Positions 1 through 7,317 of a DNA stretch of 64,000 nt are shown here, piece by piece. The DNA is taken from positions 248,001 to 312,000 of the forward strand of contig CAWHZU010000033.1 of assembly GCA_963833885.1 (NCBI GenBank). Direction: 5' to 3'. The position numbers and the translations under genes were made by a program. Every line of letters starts with the position of its first letter. Position 1 is the first letter of the stretch. Under the pieces are notes generated by a model. That model ran no database searches. It saw nothing but the letters and a program-made list of their open reading frames with translations, and was not told where the DNA came from. The DNA comes from JASHPR01 sp963833885 (GTDB lineage Bacteria > Actinomycetota > Actinomycetes > Streptosporangiales > Streptosporangiaceae).

Positions 1-1108
1 CCAGCTTGGCGGCCACCGAGGCGGCGCTGCGCAGCAGCCGGCCGTCAGCGCCGGCGCAGACCGGCTGGTAGGCGGGCCGGGTCACGGCCTCGTCGATCAG
101 GTCGGTGAGCTGCCGGAAGAACGGTATCTCCGGCCTGATCCACAGGTACCGGGCCAGCGAGCCGGGGATCGTGTTGATTTCGTTCACCAGCACGTTCGCG
201 CCGTCGGTCATGAAGTCGATCCGCGCGACCCCGCGCACGGCGACGGCCTCCGCGACCGCCGACGCCTGGCTGACCACGGCCGCGGCCACGTCGGGGGTGA
301 GGTCGGCGGGCAGCTCGCGCGCCGCGCCGGCCATCCCCTCGTCCGGCACGTACTTGTCCTCGTAGGACAGCAGCGGGCCGGACCGCCTGATCGGCCGCTC
401 GATCGGCGACAGCCGCAGTTCCGGCCAGGTCCGGACGCCGACGTTGACGTCGTACCAGCCCTTGAGGAACGGCTCCACCAGCGCCCCCGCGGCGTACAGC
501 GGGCTGGACCTGACCAGCGCCCGTGCGCTGTCCACGTCGTCCACCAGCTCGACGCCCAGCGACGACCCGCCGAACCTCGGCTTCACGATCAGTGGCGCGC
601 CGAGCGCCCCAAGGGCTGGCTCGTCCGCCGCCGCCAGGTCCAGCCTCGGTATCGCGCTGACGCCCGCGCGCTCTGCCACGGCAGCGAACGCGAGCTTGTC
701 CATCCCGAGCGCCGCGCCGGCCTGGCTCGGCCCGGTGTACGGCACCCCGACCAGGTCCAGCAGTCCCTGCAGGCGGCCGCATTCGCCCGGCGCCCCGTGA
801 CAGCAGACGACGATGGCCTTGAACGGGACGCCAGCCAGGCCGAGCCTGCGATGGCGGTAGAAGCCGCGTTCCCGGCCCAAGTGCAGCTCCAGCGGCTCGG
901 AACCGGCCGGAACGCCGTCCCGGAAGCTCACGCCCTCCAGGCCGGTGCCAACGTCGCAGAAGTCACCGTCCTTGCTCCAGTAGATCCCGGTGGCCGGGGT
1001 GCCGTTGTCGTTCAGGCACCGCTCTGCCTGGAGCCCGGTCAGCACCGACACGTCGTGTTCGGGACCCGGGCCGCCGAAAATGACTCCTACCTTGGCCTCA
1101 GCGTCCAT
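1..1108 (-). CDS. D-alanine--D-alanine ligase family protein (ATP-grasp), 3' end outside window
   Basis: The frame is open from an ATG at 1108 to the window edge, about 369 residues, so the C-terminus is missing. It begins MDAEAKVGVIFGGPGPEHDVS, the usual Ddl N-terminal Rossmann start. The ATP-grasp core is visible: IVKPRFGGSSLGVE, then RIDFMTD and NEINTIPGSLA, which match the metal- and substrate-binding stretches of D-Ala-D-Ala ligases. The family joins two D-amino (or hydroxy) acids with ATP in the cytoplasm. A GAGGGG ribosome site lies 8 bases before the ATG. It lies 18 bases downstream of a MurF-like ligase on the same strand, so the two are probably co-transcribed. Pairing with a Mur ligase outside a dcw cluster suggests a paralogous or accessory role. 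I infer this from position and cannot tell the true substrate. Confidence 0.87.
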   Translation of the reverse strand, partial: MDAEAKVGVIFGGPGPEHDVSVLTGLQAERCLNDNGTPATGIYWSKDGDFCDVGTGLEGVSFRDGVPAGSEPLELHLGRERGFYRHRRLGLAGVPFKAIVVCCHGAPGECGRLQGLLDLVGVPYTGPSQAGAALGMDKLAFAAVAERAGVSAIPRLDLAAADEPALGALGAPLIVKPRFGGSSLGVELVDDVDSARALVRSSPLYAAGALVEPFLKGWYDVNVGVRTWPELRLSPIERPIRRSGPLLSYEDKYVPDEGMAGAARELPADLTPDVAAAVVSQASAVAEAVAVRGVARIDFMTDGANVLVNEINTIPGSLARYLWIRPEIPFFRQLTDLIDEAVTRPAYQPVCAGADGRLLRSAASVAAKL

Positions 1109-1126
1109 GCAATTTCCCCTCGTTGA

Positions 1127-2710
1127 TCATGGGTAGTGATTCGGCAGGTCGTTTTCCCACAGCACGCCGTCACCGGCGCCGAGATTCGACCTGATCCAGT
1201 TCCGGGCCGCGGACCGGGAGCCGACCGTGACGATCTCGCTCCCGGCGGCCCCCGCCATCAGCGCGCGCCGGTTGGTCCAGCCGACCACGACCAGCACGGC
1301 GTCGGCCTTGGCCACCGCCGCGGCGAACTCCCGGTTCGCCTCGTCCTGCACCGGGCCGAGCTCGACCATGCCGGGGGTGACCACGGCCCGGCGGTTCCGC
1401 CTGCCTCCTCCGTCCCCGCCTCCACCACTGCCTCCTCCTTCCCCGCCCCCACCCTTGGCCGCGACTTCGAGCATCTCCAGGGCGCGCGCGGCGCCCTCGG
1501 GATTGGAGTTGTAGGTGTCGTCGATGACCACGACCCCGCTGTCGGCCACGCCCGTGACCGCCCGGTGCGCGGGCGCCGAGAGCTCGCCCAGCCTGGCGAC
1601 CACCCGCTCCGGCGGGGCGCCGGCGGCGAGCGCGGCCGCCACCGCGCAGCCGATGTTCGGCAGGTGCAGGCCAGCCGGGCTGGGGAAGGAGCCGATCACC
1701 TCGCCGCGGAACCGGACGGTGACACTTCCGTTCTCGCGTTCCAGCGACACGGTGAGGTCACGCTGGCGGCGGGTTCCGCAGCGCCAGACCTCGGCGCCAT
1801 CCACCGCGTCTGCCAGCTCCGCCAGCCGCTCGTCGTCGACGTTCAGGATCGCGACACGGACGCCCTCGAGGATCTCGGACTTGGCCCGGACGACGTTGTC
1901 GAGGGTCTTCATGCGCTCCAGGTGCATCGGGCCGATCGCGGTAATGATCCCGATCTCCGGCTTGACCCAGGAGCACATGGCGCGGATCTCGCCGGGGCCG
2001 TAGGTGCCCATCTCGGCGACCAGGACCTGGGTGTGCGCACCGAGGTGCTGGTTGACGGTCCGGCACAGGCCGGAGTCGTTGTTGTAGCTGGCCGGGCTGG
2101 CGACCACGTCGAAGCTGCCGGCGAGCAGGTCGGCGATGTGGTTCTTGGTCGAGGTCTTGCCGAAGGAGCCGGTCACCGCGATCACCCGCGGGCCGACCCG
2201 GCCCAGCGTGGCCTGGGCGCTGGTGCGGTACTTGCGGGCGAGCCGCGCCTCGACCGGGCGCATGGCCAGGGCGGCAGCGTCGATCACGACGGGCACGGCC
2301 GCCGCGAGCACGGCGGTAGCCCCCGGTGCACCCAGCGAAATTACCGCGGCGGCGATGAGGGCCTGCAGGACGAGCGTGGACGCGGCCAGCCTGGTCAGCC
2401 GCGGCGTGCGGACGAGCCGCTGCTCCCGGGCCAGCAGCGGCATGCCCACCGGAAAGGCCGCGACGGCGACGGAGGCCGCGACCGCGGCGCCGAGCGCGAC
2501 CGGGTATGGGCGTCCGAACAGGGCCAGCAGCGCGGCCAGCGCACCGGCCGGCGCGAGAACCTGGTTGGGCGGCCGCTTGCGTGCCCAGCGCAGGGCCACG
2601 GTGACCGAGGAACCAGGGATGTAGTGCTCCCGCTGCATCACCCGCAGCCAGCGGAAGTCGGCGATCACCAGCGCGAGCAGCGGGACAGCGATCAGTGGGA
2701 CGGTCAGCAA
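1127..2710 (-). CDS. Membrane-anchored MurF-like Mur ligase family protein
   Basis: The protein has 527 residues and a TTG start. The first ~150 residues are hydrophobic, with several predicted membrane segments, which classical soluble MurF lacks. A Mur ligase core follows: P-loop GSFGKTSTKN near residue 180, then YNNDSGLCRTVNQHL, EMGTYGPGEI, and the C-terminal DDTYNSNPEG signature. These are typical of MurF, which adds D-Ala-D-Ala to a UDP-MurNAc-peptide using ATP. A glycine-rich insertion (about 1395-1460) splits the C-terminal domain and looks like a flexible low-complexity expansion. The start lies in a block of 38-bp tandem repeats. It sits between an alpha/beta hydrolase gene upstream and a Ddl-like gene downstream, so the three probably act together on a peptide-like or wall precursor. 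The exact substrate is unknown. Confidence 0.85.
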   Translation of the reverse strand: MLTVPLIAVPLLALVIADFRWLRVMQREHYIPGSSVTVALRWARKRPPNQVLAPAGALAALLALFGRPYPVALGAAVAASVAVAAFPVGMPLLAREQRLVRTPRLTRLAASTLVLQALIAAAVISLGAPGATAVLAAAVPVVIDAAALAMRPVEARLARKYRTSAQATLGRVGPRVIAVTGSFGKTSTKNHIADLLAGSFDVVASPASYNNDSGLCRTVNQHLGAHTQVLVAEMGTYGPGEIRAMCSWVKPEIGIITAIGPMHLERMKTLDNVVRAKSEILEGVRVAILNVDDERLAELADAVDGAEVWRCGTRRQRDLTVSLERENGSVTVRFRGEVIGSFPSPAGLHLPNIGCAVAAALAAGAPPERVVARLGELSAPAHRAVTGVADSGVVVIDDTYNSNPEGAARALEMLEVAAKGGGGEGGGSGGGGDGGGRRNRRAVVTPGMVELGPVQDEANREFAAAVAKADAVLVVVGWTNRRALMAGAAGSEIVTVGSRSAARNWIRSNLGAGDGVLWENDLPNHYP

Positions 2711-2711
2711 C

Positions 2712-2810
2712 GCGGCACGCTCCCCGGCGTCTGCGGGACGGTCAGCATCGCGGCACGCTCCCCGGCGTCTGCGGGACGGTCAGCATCGCGGCACGCTCCC
2801 CGGCGTCTGC
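2712..2810. repeat. 38-bp tandem repeat, 2.6 copies, at a gene junction
   Basis: Two identical 38-bp units occupy 2712-2749 and 2750-2787, and a third partial copy runs 2788-2810. Each unit carries the end of the hydrolase gene and an ATGCTGACCGTCCC start-like element read on the minus strand. The duplication is not a multiple of three, so each copy changes frame. It spans exactly the hydrolase stop and Mur ligase start, and leaves the Mur ligase with a TTG instead of the ATG present in the other copies. Confidence 0.9.
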
Positions 2811-3554
2811 AGGACCTCGTCGAGCATGGCGACGAGCCGGTCGGGCGCCTGCAGGTGCACGTCGTGGCCGGCGCCCTCGACGACGTCCGCTGTGGTGGGC
2901 ACGGTGAGCAGGCGGCCGGCCTTCTCGACCATGCTGGGCGGCACGGCCCGGTCGTTGCCGCCCCACAGCAGCGCCACCGGGCAGCGAGTGGCGGCAAGCT
3001 CCGCGTCGTACGACTCGTTGACCACCCGGACCAGGACGCTCCGCATCACCCCGATGGCGGCGTTGTAGTCGGCGGAGCCCCTGGCCCGGCGCATGGCCTC
3101 GAAACGGCGCTCGCTCAGCAGGCCCATCTGGCGGGCCTTCCGCCCGAGCCGGTAGCCCACCGGGGCCTTGCCCTCGCGGGGCGACCTCAGCAATGGCACC
3201 CCGCACAGGACCAGGGCCCGGACCAGGTCGGGCCGGCGCAGCCAGGCAGACCGCGACCCGCCCGCCAAAGCTGTGCCCGATCACCACCGGCGGCTGTGCC
3301 GGGGGAGTGGCCGCGGCGTGCTCGTCGAGCACCGCGGCCACGCAGTCGGCGTAGTCGGCCGCTCCCCAGGTCGAGGTCGGCGGCGGTGAGACGCCGAATC
3401 CGGGCAAGTCGATAAGCAGATGTGGATATCTGCCCAGCACGCCCGAGAAATCGCGATGATCGCGTCCCCATCCGTGCAGCCCGACCATCAGCGGGCCTCC
3501 TCCATCGGCCACCTCAGCAAAAACGCGGCCGTCAAGATAACTTCGCAAGGGCAC
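2780..3554 (-). pseudogene. Alpha/beta hydrolase, frameshifted
   Basis: The N-terminal half reads from a GTG at 3554 through VGLHGWGRDHRDF (oxyanion region) to the nucleophile elbow GHSFGGRVAV. The matching C-terminal half, starting RRPDLVRALVLCG, is in another frame and runs to a stop at 2780. It contains the acid WGGNDRAVPP and the histidine GAGHDVHLQ. The break is near 3236-3245, where removing one base (or adding two) restores one ~255-residue protein with a complete Ser-Asp-His triad. It is upstream of the Mur ligase and its stop overlaps an ATGCTGA, so it was part of the same operon. A sequencing error is as likely as a true mutation. Confidence 0.75.
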
Positions 3555-3733
3555 ACAATAAAGCTAGCTGGCCGTCTTGGCCCCCGTGCGCCGCCCCCGG
3601 CACAAGGGCGGAAGGCCGGATTTCAGGCACCCCGCCGCTATTAGGTCAACTAAGATAGAAATATGTCCAGCCCGATGCTTGTGCTATACCCAGGCGTTAC
3701 CATTGCTAATAGGTACGTCTAGAGGTCTTGGCG

Positions 3734-4036
3734 TCATTCGGGCCAGCCCACCAGGATGGGGCCAACGGCGGAGCCGAGTACGCCGTGCAGTTCGGTCGCT
3801 GCGGCGGGGCGCCGTTCGTCGAGGTCATCGACCACGGCGTGGACGTACTCAGAGGCCAGACTGAGCTGCTCGGGGATTGCCAGCAGGGTATTGATTTCGG
3901 TCGGCTCGGTGGCCCGGAATGCGCCGAGCAGATGGCGGTAGCGTTCTTCCGCCGTGGCGGCCGCGCCGCCCTCCATAATCGTGCGCAGCTGGCTGAGCAA
4001 CCCGCAGGCCGGATCCTGGTACGCCGATTGCGCCAT
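3734..4036 (-). CDS. Hypothetical protein, 100 aa
   Basis: I chose the ATG at 4036 (MAQSAYQDPACGLL) because a GAGGGTGG ribosome site sits just upstream, whereas longer versions have none. The protein is soluble-looking and mostly helical, with an acidic middle (EYVHAVVDDLDERRP). I recognise no family. It stands alone on the minus strand, separated by about 180 bases from the start of the hydrolase gene, which is also on the minus strand. Confidence 0.6.
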   Translation of the reverse strand: MAQSAYQDPACGLLSQLRTIMEGGAAATAEERYRHLLGAFRATEPTEINTLLAIPEQLSLASEYVHAVVDDLDERRPAAATELHGVLGSAVGPILVGWPE

Positions 4037-4226
4037 TGGCCACCCTCGCCTGGTCAAGTATTGCCTCGGGGGGACCACCCCCAAGACCCCCCGAAAGCGG
4101 GTGTGCCAATCCTACCTATTCTCGCGATGAAGCGCTGGGTATTTGCCGCTCCTTTGCCGCAGGCGCGATAACCCGGTAAAGGGTTCTAACGCACTAATGG
4201 TGCGGCTTTCGCCTAGTGAATTAACA

Positions 4227-4257
4227 CCCGCCCGCCGCCATGGTGGCGGCGGGCGGG
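4227..4257 (-). terminator. Intrinsic-type terminator hairpin
   Basis: Perfect 14-base arms (CCCGCCCGCCGCCA and its complement) enclose a 3-base loop. The hairpin starts 24 bases past the stop of the minus-strand gene ending at 4281. Read on the minus strand it is followed by TGTTAATTC, a short T-containing run. Position and strength fit a terminator for that gene. Confidence 0.65.
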
Positions 4258-4280
4258 GTGAGATCAGGACATGCCGGCGG

Positions 4281-4529
4281 TCAGCCCGGGTTGGCCGCTC
4301 CCTTGCTCTCCTGCAGCTCCTCGATCACTTCCTCGGTCACCTCGACCAGCTGCTTTGCATGTTCTTCCATCGCCTCAGCCTGGGCCTCGGCGATGTGGTC
4401 GTCCATTTCCAGGGCGGCGTTGTCGGCCTTGATCTCCGCAACCGTCGCCCTGGCCTCCGGGGGCAGCAGGCTGGTGTCGGCGTCTTCGGGCTGAGCCGGC
4501 GGGTTCAGTTGCTCGCTCGGTATCGTCAT
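4281..4529 (-). CDS. Small acidic helical hypothetical protein, 82 aa
   Basis: The ATG at 4529 (MTIPSEQLNPPAQ) follows a GGGGG ribosome site. The protein is rich in Glu and Ala, and a long helical, probably coiled-coil segment runs from about residue 28 to 75 (HAKQLVEVTEEVIEELQES). There is no signal peptide or membrane segment. I recognise no family. A strong hairpin follows the stop. Confidence 0.6.
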   Translation of the reverse strand: MTIPSEQLNPPAQPEDADTSLLPPEARATVAEIKADNAALEMDDHIAEAQAEAMEEHAKQLVEVTEEVIEELQESKGAANPG

Positions 4530-4625
4530 GGCCCCCAAGTTGCCCGGAATCGGCTGGTTACTCGCGATAGCCGCGCGAGATTCGCCGGATGGCGGCTGAG
4601 GCAGACGCGTGACCCGGCGCCTGGG

Positions 4626-5105
4626 TCACACGGCCGCGCGCATCTTGGTCACGAGGTGGTCGAACATCGGGTAAGCCTGCCCGCCGCCCCCGATCGCGTC
4701 GATCGCCGGCCGCCACAGCTCCCACCGGTCGATCAGCCGGCGGCCGAGCAGGGTTCTGATCATCTCGAAATCGACTGCGCCGTGTTTCTCGAGCGCTCCG
4801 AGCTGCTCGAAGTAGTCGAGCTCCCGGTACAGGACGTAGGCGTGGACCGAGTTCTCGGCAATGAACCGGGTCATGGCGTCGGCCAGTGCCTGCGGCGTCT
4901 GGTACTCCGCGACCAGGCGGCGCGCCTCGACCAGCGGATCTTCGTCCCAGCGCCGGATGAAGTCAACAGCGGTCGCGGCCTGGCGCCCGGTCCGGGCCTC
5001 GCGGGCTTGCTGGCCCGCGAAGACCACCGCGCCGATGGCGCTCAGCAGCCCGAGCGCGCTGACCGCGGTCGCGATCGCTGTCACCTGCTCAGCCCAGTTC
5101 GGCAT
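4626..5105 (-). CDS. DUF4760-like membrane-anchored protein
   Basis: The protein has 159 residues. The ATG at 5105 follows AGGAGGG, a near-perfect ribosome site, while a longer upstream frame is only a shadow of the opposite-strand gene. Residues ~5-30 (AEQVTAIATAVSALGLLSAIGAVVFAG) form one membrane helix. The rest is soluble and helical: FIRRWDEDPLVEARRLV, then ELDYFEQLGALEKHGAVD and DRWELWRPAI. That pattern is the DUF4760 family, which has no known biochemical role. It is divergent from the hydrolase gene at 5223. Confidence 0.7.
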   Translation of the reverse strand: MPNWAEQVTAIATAVSALGLLSAIGAVVFAGQQAREARTGRQAATAVDFIRRWDEDPLVEARRLVAEYQTPQALADAMTRFIAENSVHAYVLYRELDYFEQLGALEKHGAVDFEMIRTLLGRRLIDRWELWRPAIDAIGGGGQAYPMFDHLVTKMRAAV

Positions 5106-5222
5106 GGGCCGCCCTCCTGTCGATGATCGTGCGGTTAGCTCTGGCGGGCTCGCTGGCCTGCTCCATCTTGCTCGCTTCCGGGGTGTGGCTCGGTTCTGGG
5201 GGCAGGGTGGCAGACTGCCCGT

Positions 5223-5993
5223 GTGAGCAGGAGCCTGCAAGTCCAGGAGGGTGGCAGCGGGGAGCCCGCTCTGGTGCTGCTGCACGGCCTCGGGGCGACC
5301 GGCGACGTGTGGAACGCGTGGCGGCCGTTGCTTGCCCGGCGGTGGCCGGGGCGCTGGCTGGCGCCGGACCTGTCCGGTCACGGCGGCTCGCCGCCGCTGT
5401 CTGAGTACACCTTCGGCGGCCTCGCCGAAGCTGTCGCCGGCCTCGTCAGCTCCGGTTCGCCCGCTGTTGTGCTGGGGCATTCGCTGGGCGGCGCGGTCGG
5501 CTTGGCGCTGGCCGGCGACAGCTTCGCGGTGCCGGTGCAGGCGGTCATCGGCCTGGGGATCAAGGTCGTCTGGGCCGACGAGGAGCTGCAGCGGGCGCGG
5601 GCCGTGGCGCAGCGGCCGACGGCCTGGTACGGATCGCGCGACGAGGCCGCCGCGCGATACCTGCGCGTGTCCGGCCTGGCTGGCCTGCTGCCGGCCGACG
5701 ACCCGGCCGTGGATGCGGGGCTGCGTGAGCAGGACGGGCAGTGGCGGCTGGCGATGGACCAGGGCGCGTTTGCGATCGGCGCGCCCGACATGGCGGAACT
5801 GCTGGCGCGATCCCGGGCGCCGGTCACGCTGGCCCGCGGCGAGAACGACCCGATGAACACCGATCAGCAACTTGCCCGGCTGGGTGTCCCCACGGTCACG
5901 CTGCCGCGCCTCGGCCACAACGCGCACGTCGAGAGCCCGCAGCTGTCGGTGACCCTGCTGGACCGCTGGGTCACCTCGGCGATGCCCGGCTAG
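5223..5993 (+). CDS. Alpha/beta hydrolase
   Basis: The protein has 256 residues from a GTG start. The fold is complete: oxyanion motif LLHGLGATGDVW near residue 20, DLSGHGGS, nucleophile elbow GHSLGGAVG near residue 86, acid in RGENDPMN, and histidine in RLGHNAHVE close to the C-terminus. It is a cytoplasmic hydrolase of the MhpC/YbfF type. The substrate (ester, lactone or C-C bond) cannot be read from the sequence. It stands alone, divergent from the DUF4760-like gene and convergent with the molybdenum hydroxylase operon. Confidence 0.85.
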   Translation: MSRSLQVQEGGSGEPALVLLHGLGATGDVWNAWRPLLARRWPGRWLAPDLSGHGGSPPLSEYTFGGLAEAVAGLVSSGSPAVVLGHSLGGAVGLALAGDSFAVPVQAVIGLGIKVVWADEELQRARAVAQRPTAWYGSRDEAAARYLRVSGLAGLLPADDPAVDAGLREQDGQWRLAMDQGAFAIGAPDMAELLARSRAPVTLARGENDPMNTDQQLARLGVPTVTLPRLGHNAHVESPQLSVTLLDRWVTSAMPG

Positions 5994-6034
5994 CAGGCCC
6001 GAACGTGCAGCGGTCCGTTGCTGCTTGGAGCCGT

Positions 6035-6840
6035 TCAGGTGCGGTGCTCGAGCGCCCGCCTGGTCAGCACCCGGGCGAGGTGCCGCCGGTAGTCGCGGTC
6101 GGCGTGCACGTCCTCGCCCGGCTCCGTCCCCTCGGCCGCCAGCTCGGCTGCCTCGGCGGCGCCGGCGCCGCCGGCGAGGGCTTGCTCGGCCGCGCTGGCG
6201 CGCAGCGGCGTGGACCCCATGTTCGCCAGGGCGATCCGGCCGTCGACGGCGGCGACACCGACGATGGCCCAGTCATTGGCCCGGCGGACGAACTTCTGGT
6301 AGCCCCAGGGGATACCCGGCCTGCGCGGCACGCGGACGGCCGCGATCAGCTCGCCCGGGTCCAGGCTGGTCTCGAAGAACCCGGCGAAAAGGTCGTCGGC
6401 CGGAACGTTCCTGGTGCCGCCCTGACCCAGCAGGTCGACCGAGCCGCCGAGCGCGACCAGCGCCATCGGCAGGTCGGCCGCGGGATCCGCGTGCGCCAGC
6501 GAGCCGCCGATCGTGCCGCGGTGCCTGATCTGCGGATCGCCGACCTGCGAAGCGGAATGGGCGAGCAACGGTGCGTCGGCCCGGACCAGGTCCGAAGACG
6601 CCAGCGTGGCGTGCGGTGTGGCCGCGCCGATCACCAGCTCGTCGCCCTCGGCTCGGATCCCGGTCAGCTCGGTCAGCCGGCCGATGTCGATGAGCACCGA
6701 CGGGGACGCCAGGCGCAGCTTCATCATCGGCAGCAGCGAGTGGCCGCCGGCCAGCAGCTTCGCGTCCTCGCCGAATCTGTCCAGCAGGTCAAGGGCGTGC
6801 GTGGCCGACTCGGCGGCCACGTAGTCGAACGGTGCCGGGA

Positions 6841-6844
<4 letters not shown>
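6035..6844 (-). CDS. Molybdenum hydroxylase FAD-binding (medium) subunit, CoxM-like
   Basis: The protein has 269 residues. Its GTG start at 6844 overlaps the stop of the small-subunit gene (GTGA). FAD motifs of the xanthine oxidase/CO dehydrogenase medium subunit are present: LLAGGHSLLPMMKLRLA near residue 30 and TIGGSLAHADPAADLP near residue 110. The subunit passes electrons from the 2Fe-2S clusters to its FAD. It is the last gene of the large-small-medium operon. Form I CO dehydrogenases are usually ordered M-S-L and form II S-L-M, so this order is a variant. Substrate identity depends on the large subunit. Confidence 0.88.

Positions 6845-7317
<473 letters not shown>

Noticed and set aside
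1136..3415. Very long open frame on the plus strand (759 codons) opposite the Mur ligase and hydrolase
   Set aside because: Its protein is Arg/His/Gly/Pro-rich with no recognisable domain and is the antisense shadow of real genes, a normal effect of high-GC third positions.
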